Below, in pieces: positions 1 through 11,600 of a stretch of DNA of 64,000 nucleotides. The position numbers were made by a program, and so were the translations under genes. Numbering within the stretch: the first letter of the stretch is position 1; every line of letters begins with the position of its first letter. Where the stretch lies: NCBI GenBank assembly GCA_964023275.1, contig OZ029921.1, forward strand, positions 31,346,230 through 31,410,229, in the 5' to 3' direction. This DNA comes from Norana najaformis. Lineage: Eukaryota; Annelida; Clitellata; Crassiclitellata; Hormogastridae. The notes beneath the pieces are model-generated. The model saw only the letters and a list, made by a program, of their open reading frames with translations, was not told the origin of the DNA and did no database searches.

Positions 1-398
1 ATCACTGCCATCTGAAAGCTATATAAATTACTACATCATAACAAGGTTGTGTTGTAATGAAATGAAGTGGAAACAATTTTGCATCCATGCCGTTGACTAA
101 ATGATATTAGACTTCATGTTCTAGTGATGCATATTATAAAAAGGCTCCAGCGTATTCAAATTTATAAACACTTTTCAACCAGTAAAAGCAACAGTAGCTG
201 TCTGGCCAGCCTTATGAACCTTTACACCCAGTGCAAATCCTACTTCTCTCAACTCAGCACAGTATATAGGAATGTGAGGTTAACTGCTAACTTTGACAAA
301 GTTAGCATCAGTGAAATGCAGTATGTTTCTGTGTCCTTCATGGTGTAATCATTTCCATCATTCTGGACGACCATCACATGATTAGTGAAGAGCATGTC

Positions 399-663
399 AT
401 TCAATCTTAACTAAACACTCCAATTATATGTAACGTTACAGATGAAACAGACACTCCAGCTTAACTAGACACCAAATCATGTGAAACATTAAGAACGAAA
501 AAACATTCCAGCTTAATTAGACACTCAGATCATATTTAACAATAAGAATGAAAAGGACATTCAAGAAAAACTAGGACTAAGATAATGTGGAACGTTAAAA
601 CGAAAGGACGTTCCAAATTCACTGGACAATCGGATCAAGTGGAACATTAGAAATGAAAAGGAC
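399..663. repeat. Diverged tandem repeat, about 52-bp unit, five copies
   Basis: Five successive units of 51-55 bases follow the pattern 'TTCCAGCTTAACTAGACACT' then a variable middle and 'GAAACATTAAGAACGAAAAG'. An orphan unit with the same words (ACATTCAACCTTAACAAGAC) recurs at about 1252-1290. Units differ at many positions, so the array is old. Confidence 0.65.
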
Positions 664-1039
664 TGTGAGTGTGGTATTGCGATGCTTAGTCAGCGAGTTT
701 GAAATGCACGCTTACATAGGAAATTTCCTGAGTCATCAGGTTATCGATTTCTTTTTGCATGCACTGATTGCATGCCAGCTGACACACACCAAACATGGTC
801 GGATGGTGTGATTGGTTGGCAAGGCTCTATGAGCAGGCAGGCTGGCATCGGCAGTAATTATTGCTGATGTGTATTTTACCACGTGGGTGCTCGTGCAGCT
901 TTTTGTGATGAGTCAGCAAGTTTTTGGAAAACCCATATTATGTAATATTGAGAAGCCAGTCCAAACCAGTAGGCACTAGTCTGCTGTCTTGGCAGGAAAG
1001 GGTCTACATAAGCAGATGCAAAGATTTATAGCATTTGTC

Positions 1040-1235
1040 TGGCATGTGCCAAGTTGAATGTTTGAATTACAAATGTCGTTGATAGACTTGTGTGTTTAGA
1101 AACTGTGATGATTCAAATACTGTTGTGATTGAACTGTTCGTTTAAATAATAATTTATAAATTCAGAGACTGTGTGTCTTTACTCAAGTTACCACTATGCT
1201 ACGAATAGCTTCAAAGCCCAATCGTTGACAAATAC
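1040..1235. repeat. Dispersed repeat, second copy at 15420-15625
   Basis: This stretch and 15420-15625 share an ordered series of words: a 'GTGCCAAGTT' start, 'TTTAGAAACT', 'ATTCAA.TACTGTT.TGAT', 'AACTGTT.TTTAA', 'CAAAGACT', 'ATGCTAC' and an end resembling 'TTCGAAGCCC...GTTGACA'. It is non-coding, of unknown class, and not flanked by a duplication I can define. Confidence 0.6.
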
Positions 1236-1639
1236 AAAAAGATCATCGAGAAGGACATTCAACCTTAACAAGACACTCAGATCATGGTGGCATAATTAAA
1301 TCAGTGCCTTTCCAAAGTTCCTTGAAAGGCCCCATATAAATGCTTAAATACATATATAAATACATCGTATACATGCAAAACAACAAAAACAGCAGAAATC
1401 TTCATTACAAATAACTATTTTTATATTATAACAAAGAGAAACTAAATTGTCACGGGTCACAAAACTGATATCTGAGGCACATATAAGTAGAGCTTCGCAA
1501 GTAGGCACAATAATCAAAGTTAAGCTTAAAATCTCTTGGTTAACGTCAGTGAAACAGCTAATCATAGATTAAATTATATTATGTACCATCAATTGGAAAG
1601 ACATAAGAATGTTGTCTGATAATTAAAATCTGCACAATT

Positions 1640-1838
1640 CAGCAAAACAATAAACAGAAGCAGCATCTAAAAATGCATTAATTAACATTTAACATAAGTC
1701 ATAATTAACCGTTTTGTTTAACTTTAGCAAATAAATATTTTAAAAAAATCAGCAAAACAATAAGCAGAAACAGCATCAAAAAATACATTAACAAATCATA
1801 TAACAGTTAGTCATAATTGCTGCATTTAACTTTAGCTA
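1640..1838. repeat. Tandem duplication of about 110 bp
   Basis: Two adjacent copies begin with CAGCAAAACAATAAACAGAA and CAGCAAAACAATAAGCAGAA. Both continue through AGCATC..AAAA and end near TTTAACTTTAGC. The copies are clearly diverged. Confidence 0.65.
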
Positions 1839-2021
1839 AATTTTGGGAATAACTGGTTTGTTTATTAGACATAAGAAAACAAACAAAGCAATAGCACTGC
1901 TTTGATACACTTCATTTGACACACAACAACGGCAATTGGAAGTTAGAGAATCTGTAGCATATAAAAACAGTCTCACAGGTTAATGACAGGTGTCACATGT
2001 ATATCAGATACATATATACCA

Positions 2022-3062
2022 CAGCTGTACCCGAACCAAATATTCATATTCAATCTGCTTTGGGCCCGAATAGTGCTCTGAACATTCATGAATATGAATA
2101 GGAAATTAGTACGAGCTATACAAAATTTACACTTACGTTTGTGGTTTCCACTGGTGACCTACTCTCCTTTCAATTTCCAGTCTGATTTTTTTAGTAAAGC
2201 AATACTTAAATATTTATATTTTTAAAATTTAATTTATAACATACCTTATAAATTTAAAACATGCATTTAGCTATGGATGGTAAGTGAATTCCAGTAGGAA
2301 AATATATTAAGTTAATCTAGACAAAGATCCAAGCAAAGCCACATGCAACATATGCAAAACATTAGTTTGTTTCACACGGCACTGACCATTCTAAAATTTT
2401 TACACTGCTGTAAATAATCACAAAGTATAGGCATGTTGATATATACGAAATCATTTGCATTTAGCACACATCGAAGCGTTTCCCATGTTTTCTGTGTACA
2501 CCTTAGGATTATTGAGATCTACAAAGTCGTGTTTCCGCACAAGAAACAGCATGCATGCATACGTCATTTTTCAAGTTCTTCACATTTCCATTCATCGGAC
2601 ACAATATGTCTCTGTTACTGATCACTTACATACATATTTATTGTAAATGTGCATTGCTATGTTCTCCCTCTCTTTCCCCCTCTCTCTCAATCTAGGGTGG
2701 CCACATTCTAAGTTACCAGTCACAGGTGATAGATTATCAAGAGGTTGCCTTTTATATGACAATTTAGAACATTTTGTCTTTGAAACATAACTCAGTAATC
2801 AATAGTTACTTTCTTCTCTAATGATAATCAAACATCAAAAATTTAAACCGCAACCTCAGCAAAGCTCAACTGAGTTATAATAAACATTTAACAAATATCT
2901 GTCTACATTTTTACTCACATTTAAAACCTAAAACTATTATTGTTTAGCATGTCCTACTTTTGTTGTTACTTACTATTCGTATCCATATTTGTATTCCCCC
3001 AAATAATCTGTCCAAATTATTAATATTCGACCGAATAGTAAAAATCATATTCGGTACAGCTG
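2022..3062. mobile_element. Relic of a hAT-type DNA transposon (BED-finger remnant)
   Basis: The left edge CAGCTGTACCCGAA (2022-2035) is matched in inverted orientation by TTCGGTACAGCTG at 3050-3062, and both edges are rich in CGAATA/TATTCG words. Inside, at about 2310-2380 on the plus strand, a decayed frame reads DPSKATCNICKTLVCFTRH, which resembles the first Cys-x2-Cys half of a BED zinc finger. BED fingers occur at the N terminus of many hAT transposases. The frame is closed by stops on both sides, no transposase body remains, and I could not define an 8-bp target-site duplication. Class assignment is inference. Confidence 0.4.
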
Positions 3063-3496
3063 TAATATATATATACATACATACACACATACATATGCAA
3101 CACAATACTAGTACCCTGCAACAGTGCAGAATTATGTGGCTGAAATTTTCAGCCACATATGGTTCAGCAATAAAGCCCCTGAAAACATAGTAGTTCAGTC
3201 AGAGTGGATTTGCTTTTCAATCAGACATAACAGACTAACCAATCAACAAACAAACGAAGATGTGCCAGTTTATTTTTTGGTAATGCTAGACCCATTTTTG
3301 GTTGTGCTAAAACACATAAAGCCTAATTCAGTGGTTTGGCTGTGAGTGTGCAGCAGCCACTGGTGACTTTTCTAGTTACCTGAGTAACTTTTTGTCTGAT
3401 TAACTTTTAGTTCTTACCAAACTTAGCACCATTTAGGTTAGCATACTCAACGCTTTTGTGAGGTACTTAAAGACGTTACATTAGGTGTCTAAATAC

Positions 3497-3497
<1 letters not shown>

Positions 3498-3589
<92 letters not shown>
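3498..3589. repeat. (TA)n microsatellite, about 92 bp
   Basis: An uninterrupted TA dinucleotide tract followed by CATACATACATGCAT. Its length in the assembly may be unreliable. Confidence 0.95.
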
Positions 3590-3591
<2 letters not shown>

Positions 3592-3661
3592 TACATACAT
3601 GCATCATTTAACTGCTAGGTGCTGTGACTACATGGAAGCTCTATGCTGTTACCAGGTACCA

Positions 3662-3856
3662 ATTTAAAAAATAAAGGAAGAAAACAAATATTAAATTAGA
3701 GTTACCACTAACAAAACTGAAGCAGTGCTGGAACAGATCGAACCAAGTCCCGAAGGCACAGAGTTAAAAAAATAAAGGAAGAAAACAGACATTAAAGCAG
3801 AGTTATCACTAACGCACTTCACGCAGCGCTGGAATTAGAACAGATCGAACCAAAGT
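3662..3856. repeat. Tandem duplication of about 105 bp
   Basis: Two adjacent copies each contain AAAAATAAAGGAAGAAAAC, a 'TTAGAGTTACCACTAAC'-like middle and a 'GGAACAGATCGAACCAA' end. They lie just beyond the stop codon of the TPRG1L-like gene, so they could be part of its 3' UTR. Confidence 0.7.
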
Positions 3857-3900
3857 AGTATAAAGGATAAGTCCTTTAATTGTTCAGAAGTATGATTTCA

Positions 3901-6900
3901 TTAGAAGCTAATTCCACCTCTTTCCATGTTGAACCCAATGTGGCTCTGATTGTAGACCATAGACGAAAGGCTGGCATAGGACTCGATCATGATCGGTCCC
4001 TCCTCGACATTCAGAGCACCAGAGACTCCATCCTGCTTCCGAATCTTATCCACCGCCTCTATGATCGAGTCAGAAAGATCACTGACATTGAAGGTGGTTG
4101 TCTCCTTCTCCTTTTCGTTGTAGATCAGAAGGTGATGTGTTAGGGTCACATAACCAAGTTCATCACAAAAAGGGTTCCACTTCTGGGACAGCGTTGGCTG
4201 GCTTTTCGCCCAGTGAACACGAAGTCCACCATGCTGCCTTGGTCTGCAGAGAAAGACGTTCATGAGATCACTTAAAAATCAGTCACTTAACGGCAAATGA
4301 TGTGCAAGAGCACACACATGGTTTTGAGTCATATGGTCAGACACATCTCGTATAGTCTCTACTGATGAAGTGCTATATAAATCTGTGATTATAATTACAA
4401 TTACTTAAAAGCAAAATAATTAAACAACGAAGACTGAAAAATTTAAAACCAACCAGTAAATCATAGTCTTGTTAACATCAATATATAAACAATAGTCATG
4501 ATGACTTACGGCATGACAGAGTAGGGAGGGTATGTCAGATCTCCCACTTGTAGTTGATTTACGCTTCTCAGAAATATTCTTTTGAACTTTCCAACGGCCA
4601 GAGCAATGAAGTCATACTTCACGAGTATTAACGAGTTGGTCGTTAGCAGAACCAGCTTCTCCTTTTCCAAGTCCCAGTGATCAATTCTAAATAATTTTTC
4701 ACATTACAAACAACTGGACGATCTATTAATGAACCTAACAGTGGACAATAATAGCACATGACTGAATGTAAGCATACAAGTCTCAGCAAGCAAGTGATCA
4801 CAAAGGAGTGAATGAGATAATGTAAAGCTTGAAAATGTCCAGAAGTATTACAAGCAGTATTTATTCATACTGATACTTCCACAGCTTCAGCCTGAAGCAA
4901 CTTGTCCAAATGGGTGAATTTATAAAAGCCATTACATCCGTTTTGCACTTACACATACCTTTGTAAGTTTCACCTTTTCAGATTAGTCAGTCATGTTTCA
5001 CCCTCAGACAGGCTTTTAAAAGGTGCTATATAAATGTCTGAAGTTTAAAATAGATCACACAGACATAGTACACATAAATTTATAATTTATAATAACTTAC
5101 TCAGTAAGGAGCCAGTACCCTTTTACTTCACCATCCAAGTCGTTTAGAACTGCAGCTTGGCAGGCTTTTACAGCATTATCAATTATACCAGACTGAAAGA
5201 CAAAAACATAACTTTCTCCAGCAAAACATGTACTGAACAACATTCAGTAGGCAGCGGCTAAGTTATTCTATACGGGTAAATCTCCGGGTTTCATGCGAAT
5301 CTGATATTTCTTATCAGGTCCCTGTACCTAAACAACGAGGCTGTCTGGTTAACGAACTGCAATGTTTGCATTTATTTTTGTGTTGTACGATCTTTTAATG
5401 GGTTTAGGGCTATCGTCTGATGCAAGATAGGGCAGGACCAGAAATTCCATATACAGAACAGTCATTTCATGGCGAGTATGTATCAAAAGCATCTGTCTGG
5501 TCTAACAGCCAGAGGCAAGGAAGTCTCGATGCTGCAACAAGTTTGTCGTCAATTTAATGGACAAGAGTTTTGACAGCATAAAGTTTGGTGTGGAGAGACT
5601 AGATTTGGTTGTGTAAGTTGTTGGAGGTACGACAGACAGTGCAGCGACAAAGAACCACTCTTTGTTTTTAAAACATTTAAAATAGGGCGGTAGTGTTACA
5701 ATAATTCCTCATCAAAGGATGTTTTTAAGAACAGGTCAAAGCGCCTGATTTTAAATACAGTGCAGTTCGTTTAAGACAAAAGACAGGTACCAGCGTAAAC
5801 ATTTCATCTTAACCGAACTTCGTATTAACCGTTAGGCAAACATAAGCGCAGCATGGCAACCAGAAACGCGTTATAGCTGCATGACCTGCCATGCAGCTGC
5901 AAATGACGCATTGCTGTATATGACCATGGTAGGTTATGAACTTTAGCGGCCATTTTTAGACGCGAGTCTCAATAAACCACTAGTCTGTTTCACGCTGGAG
6001 CAGCAAGCGAGGGGTGTTTTAAGGTTTTATGGAAGGGCTAAGGCCGACACATTCCATTACGATGCTATTTCGACAGTGAATCCGAATCAGTATCGGACAG
6101 AGGTGGGTGCATCGGACAGCAAGAAGCCTTTGAACGGGGGTACAGTACATGTGTGTAAATGTATGTGCTGATTGATTTGGGGCGGATGTCTCTGTATTTT
6201 GCAAGGCGCTTAGGAGATTCTGACCATTGACCAATGTCTTCTCCATATGGCAAAGACTTGTCAACGAGGATATTAGGCTACATGAGAAGAGCTCTGAAAG
6301 TTACACGTATGTCTGATAACAGCAGGCACTAATCTGGTTAGAGTAGTCGAAGATACTCAAACTGTCTAATTTGTCTAGCTATAGGGCACTTCCACTGTGG
6401 TTACATATCTCACTACCATAAATGTCCTTCATTGTTAGACACAACTACCCATGAATGCAATGACCACAGCTATAAAAGTTTACTTCCATAGACATCATTA
6501 TGGTAACTAAGATATCTATGGTCTCATGCACCAACGCAATTTGAAAAGCCTGATGCTGTGGTCTGCGAGTCTCTTACCGGTAATCAATCACCCATTTACA
6601 GTTTAAACATCTACCCTATCTCATTCCTCGAATGGTGACATTCATCAAAGACCGATGCTGCCCAACTATCGTTGGTGTATACGAAAGTGCGAACCCGAAA
6701 CCTTACTGCAAGCTGCAGCTGTTGTTTTTCAGTCAACATTTCTTATGCGACGGACTTAGCACTGGAATAAATTCACGGGCCCAAAAATCATGTTCGTAAT
6801 AAGCGATCTTTTTGTCTTATCAGGTTTCTCTTAAGAGAATAATTTAACGTTATTGTCGACTTACATCGGAACGGGCCAAGTTTTCATTTCGTACTACGCG

Positions 6901-7331
6901 ATATTTTGTCCTATCCGTTTTCGTTTTGTGATTTGCACTGTATTGTAGGAAAATACCGTTTAACTGCGAGAAACTGATGAGAGACAAGTGATTATTGTTC
7001 GTACCCTGTTGGCGAACAAGGTTTTGGCTGCATGATCTGAAGTGACAAGCGTCGGATTCAAGGAAGCACGACTCTGTGTACTTTTTGTGCTTTTGCGACT
7101 GACGACGGAAGCGCTGTAAGGTCTGTCCCGGCGTAATCCGCTCAAAGATCCACCTCGAAACTCGACGTCATCCAGAGAACCGTCTCGCGCCGCGACAGCG
7201 CCACTCCTGGACTCAAACGCATCTTCCGTTTCCTTGTCCTTTGGTGGACTTCTTTCGCCGGTTTCGATGACAGCCGCTTCAGGTTGGTCGGCTTTAAATC
7301 GTACACCTCCGTCCTCGCTTACTTCCGCCAT
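3901..7331 (-). CDS. TPRG1L: Tumor protein p63-regulated gene 1-like protein (TPRG1L/Mover family), 4 exons
   Basis: Exons, 5' to 3' on the minus strand: 7331-7005, 5192-5101, 4686-4510 and 4243-3901. All junctions are GT-AG, phases agree, and the sum is 939 bases, 312 residues plus TAA. The first exon (about 109 residues) is a polar, Ser/Arg/Glu-rich, probably disordered tail. The other exons form the hSac2-type domain: IIDNAVKACQAAVLNDLDGE, then WDLEKEKLVLLTTNSLILVKYD, and later LTYPPYSVMP and SQKWNPF, the block order known from TPRG1/TPRG1L. Human TPRG1L (also called Mover, a vertebrate synaptic-vesicle protein) is 272 residues; the excess here is in the N-terminal tail. The function in this animal is unknown, and the match is to the family rather than a proven ortholog. 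The gene is head-to-head with HSD17B8. Confidence 0.85.
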
Positions 7332-8661
7332 TGCACCTTGTCCACTGTCACGTGATCTGTTGCCGCATTACAAATCTAAGGAAAAATAATATTTCGGATT
7401 TTGACTCCACATGAAGTAAAAAGTAAGTAAGTAAGTAAGTATATTCTTTATTAACCAATAGCTAATCGCACATTGGTTTACAAGTATTTAAGAACACAAG
7501 AAAACTTAATAATCATACAACATCCTAACAATAAAACATTTACGAGTTAAATTGTCAGTGTTTCGTTATTCACTATTGTAACATGTCTTGCAATTAATAA
7601 CCAATAATTGTGTAAAGTAATACGTGGGCATATACCTGCGCATTTTAGCTCTTAATCTAAAAATCTTGGAGTACACTCTAAAATTAAAGCGTGCTTCAAG
7701 GGGCCTCTGTGCGTGAGGATGCCGGTTCGCAAACCAATCGTGGTTATATTTCAGAGATTTTAATCTCGGCTAGAACTGTAATCGTAAACTCGAAATTTAT
7801 AAAGCGCTACTTAAAAGCTAAGCCCATGGCACCAGCTCATTCACTAGGGCTGCGTCAAATCCGTTGGATTGTCCAACGATGCCATATCAAGAACCAAGTC
7901 CCGTTGCCAGGAGACCAGAGAGCGGATGGGGGAGGAGAACCTTAAATGGCATGGCACCCATTCAAAGGGGCAGCGGTGGTGAAGGATCTCACGCAATAAA
8001 TTCATTGAAAATGAGCAGGTTCAATGTCATACGGTCGCTATAGGAAAACATGTACACATTTACATTTACATTGAGCCAAGTGTCCAATAACAGTGATATA
8101 TGCACGGGAATTTATCTGCCGTGGTAAATAACACTGAATTAGCATGCATTTCGAAAACATGGGTTACAGAATTAGGCAACAAGGTATGCTGATGTTCCGA
8201 ACTCCTGATTTTAATGGAAGCATCAGACACGCCATGACTTAGTTCATCAATGGCGATATTTTAACGTCCGACATGCAGCCATTTGTTCTACAAAGTAATA
8301 TTAAAAACAAACTGTATTTTTATGAAGAACGGGACTTTTCCAGAAGGGCTACTCTCAAGGGGAATAAGATAATCCACAATGTAGGCCTGGTTACTGGGCG
8401 AGCTGTCTACGCCACCGATTTGCATAAAAAAGGGTTGATATTCAGGCGCATGATAACAAAATAAACATAGATAAATAAAAGTCAGTGACCGAAAATTAGG
8501 ATAAAATCATAATATAGGTCAACCCTGGATTTGCATGGACCATAGAGTTAAAGAATGGCCTCTGTCGTGAACTCTAATTAATGGGTCAGGGATTCTCGTA
8601 AGCTAGATAAGCATACTCAGGTCTAGAGCCAAAAACTGTTAAATAAGACAGTAGCTTGACG
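7332..8661. promoter_or_regulatory. Divergent intergenic region between TPRG1L-like gene and HSD17B8
   Basis: The two start codons are 1.33 kb apart and face away from each other, so both promoters must lie in this gap. I see no clear TATA box for either gene. Much of the gap (7690-8060) is occupied by a nested pair of dispersed repeats. A short (AGTA)n run is at 7420-7441. Regulatory role is inferred from position only. Confidence 0.5.
7690..8060 (+). repeat. Dispersed repeat (copy 1), interrupted by a younger element
   Basis: The outer repeat matches 31250-31470: GATGCCGGTTCGCA, GTGGCTATATTTCA-AGATTT-AATCTC on the left, and ACCTTAAATGGC-TGGCACCCATTCAAA, GGTGAAGGATCTCAC and GGTCGCTAT on the right. 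In this copy the two halves are separated by about 160 bases (about 7778-7938). These resemble the 'CGTAATCTCGAGATTT...GCGC' family found elsewhere in the window (TCGAAATTTATAAAGCGC, CCAGCTCATTCAC). The 31250 copy has only a short spacer there, so one element appears to have landed inside another. Confidence 0.65.
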
Positions 8662-11600
8662 ATGGCAGCCGGCGTAGGACTTCTAAGTGGCAAAATTGCC
8701 CTTGTTACAGGTTAATGAGCGTGTTGTTTTGCTTACGTTATTGATTCTTTGCAGAGTTTCTTGTGTTTATGTAATGACAAAATGGACGGTTCATATAGCG
8801 CTGTTCAGGTTGTTTTGATTGGCCGGTTTCCAGACCTGCAGCAGAACCTTTCGAATTAAAAATCGGTCCCACGGTCCGGTAACTGTATCCTAACTAGGTG
8901 AATGATGAAATGAAAGACGCCTCGAAAGAACAAACGATGGATCTTGAGTCCGCAAAACGGTTCAGTTTCTAGGCCAGAATTAAGTTTGATTATGCAATTT
9001 TTACCGCTGGCGGCGGAGAGCCAGAAGTCATTAATTTACATATTGTTTTTCACCGAGTAGAGAGCGCATTTAAAATGATAGTATGTGCGCTGAAAGGAGA
9101 CGTAGAATTTTAAATGCAACCGAAACGGCAGTTCCATTATAAGGCAATCAGAATTGTGAAGCAATTTAACTTTAGTGGGTTTTGGAATTTGGTATTGCGC
9201 TGTGGCAGTGTGCAATAGGTCATAGTGGCATGCATTTTTGACTTTCCAGTAGTATTTTGTTAACCTGTATGTTTATCATGTGGGTGTAATGGAAGACAAT
9301 GTACCTGTGGTGTATATAACAATTGCATATAAATTTCCTATTTCGTGCTTCTGATACTACAGTAATGCCGGAGAACTGCTAAAAGTCAATATTGATGATC
9401 ATAAAAATTGTTAAAATGCTGGCACTAGCATCCGACCTGTTTCTTTGCACTATGAAATTTTGAAGGTACATGGTCTCCTAAGTAATCTTTCATGTGGGCA
9501 CGGCACTGCCTTTGTCACAGTATTAATAATATTCTACTGGATTTCCTGAAATTAACTCCTTCCATCAATTCTGGCCATTAATTTCAGATTAAAGCCCAAC
9601 CCTGCTCATCAAGAAGCCTGGTTATATGTACTTCGACATGTTTTCTGTTGAAGAAAATTGATTGAATGCTGTAACTGTTGTTTTCAGGGGCCAGTAGCGG
9701 AATCGGCCGTGCCGTCTGCCAGATCTTCGCTCGGGAAGGCGCCAGACTAGCAGCAGTCGACAATCAAAAGAAAGGATTAGAATCAGTTCTGTCACTTTCA
9801 GGTTAAATTACACCAAACATTTTATCAGCATTTTGTCTCAGTGACTTAAGTGTGGGCCTGCAATTGCCAGATCAGGCAAAAAGCTTGAAAGGAGGGCCCA
9901 CTTTTTTGACATAGTACAAAAAACGTTACTTTCAGTAATCCTGCAGGCACTCCAAGCTTTGAAGTAACTCTGCTGCTTCCTCTCTAATCCTCTTTATATT
10001 ATGTATGCTGAAGTGTCATTCACTATGATTAATTACTGATTGATTGAGGGACTGATTGATCAGGCGATTATATTGAGTCTGTATTGGTGAATTTATATAG
10101 CATCTGCTATAGAACAAGATCTTCTGTGGTGTTCCCTGCATAAAAGCTATAAAGAGCAGGAATGCTGGTTAGCTGACAAATAGACTCGGTAATCACTTAA
10201 CCTTTACTGGTTTCTCCATCACTGGATCAATCAAATGTTTTATTGAGCTATAAAAATTTCAATTGTCTTCCATCATAGCTTTCTGTCACAGCTGAATTCA
10301 TTTGACAGCAGGGCATTATTATTATCGTGAACTTGTAAGATTTTACGACCTTAACATGGACACTTAATATAGTTATAGTAGTTGGTGACTGGCTTTATTT
10401 TGTAGGTAATCATCAGTCATTTATTGCTGACGTGTCGTCATCCTCATCTGTCCAGGCACTCGTCAAGGATGTCAGAGATGCCTTCAACCAGGCTCCGCAG
10501 TGTGTTGTCAACTGTGCTGGCATCACTCGCGACGGATTCTTGCTGAAGATGAAGGAATCAAACTTTGATGAAGTTATGAAGGTCAACTTAAAGGTAGGCC
10601 AGTGGACAGGAAGAGCTACAGCGCAGTCTAGAAGCTTTGCCTATGTTGGACCCAATAGCTGGGATCGCCTTTCCCAAGAGCTCCGGCTAGTATTCCTCAG
10701 TTTGTCTCTTCCGCAGTTTCGCAAGCGCCTGAAGTCTGTATTATTTGCCAGTGGTCTCACTGGTTCGGGTCGGGAGCGCTTCTGATGAGTCTATTCTTGA
10801 AGTGGCACTTTATAAATGTCAAATTACAATTACAATATGCAGCAAACTTCCCTATAGCGCTGTTTTTGGAGCCACGTCAACCATTACAATATGGTTGTTC
10901 TCATTGCGAGTCATCTGGGATTCATATCCTTGACCATGTTGTATCAGAAATTGTTAATAATGCATGTGATAATGAAGTTCTATTGTACTTACAATCATTA
11001 TGTAACTGAACACCTTGGCCTTTTTAACAGTCCATGAATCATGTAATGTCAGCCTAATACATGTACTAATTTTCTCATATGCATTTCTGCTGTAAGTAAC
11101 AATTTAATTATAGTGATGACCACAATGACAGCTGTTGCTTGTTATTATTATTATTGCTTATAACAATGCCTTATTGTTATTATTGCTGTTGTTACAATTT
11201 TCAGCTGAATATTAAGTATTGTGGGATAAATTTTACGAGTTTTGAATCAGAAAGTCTGGCATCAAACTATTGCACTGAAAATTTGATAGTTCACTGTTAA
11301 AAACAACATGAATGGTGATAATGAAATGTGTTTATTGTCATTTTAGGGAACATATTTAATTACACAAGCATTTAGCCAATACATGATCGAGAAGCAAGTC
11401 AAATCTGGCACAATTGTGAACATTTCCAGTATTGTTTCCAAGGTACAGTAAATTTAGAAAAGTGAATTTCTGCCATATCTCTCAGCTAGGGAGGCAATTC
11501 TTTGCTTGTTCTTAAGTACTGAGTCATCAAGGGTCTAATCCCAGGTCATGTGGCCAGAGCATTGCATTTAATAGCAATTCGTAATTTAACAGCAATTCAT

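Larger units (their letters stand above)
1..3900. other. Gene-free AT-rich flank with decayed repeats
   Basis: I see no convincing exon here. The short open frames are chance frames without conserved motifs. The stretch holds a diverged tandem array at 399-663, a copy of a dispersed repeat at about 1040-1235, tandem duplications at 1640-1838 and 3662-3856, a hAT-like relic at 2022-3062 and a TA microsatellite at 3498-3589. It lies downstream of the minus-strand TPRG1L-like gene, so its right edge must include that gene's 3' UTR. I did not find an unambiguous polyadenylation signal; a minus-strand ATTAAA (TTTAAT at 3875-3880) sits only about 20 bases after the stop. Confidence 0.6.

Noticed and set aside
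6019-6264. 81-residue minus frame in the first intron of the TPRG1L-like gene
   Set aside because: The exon model closes in phase without it, and the sequence has no recognisable motif.
10432-10785. 117-residue single-exon reading of HSD17B8 continuing past 10593
   Set aside because: The conserved VNLK is followed by a perfect donor (AAG|GTAGGC), and the continuation is repeat sequence unrelated to the family.
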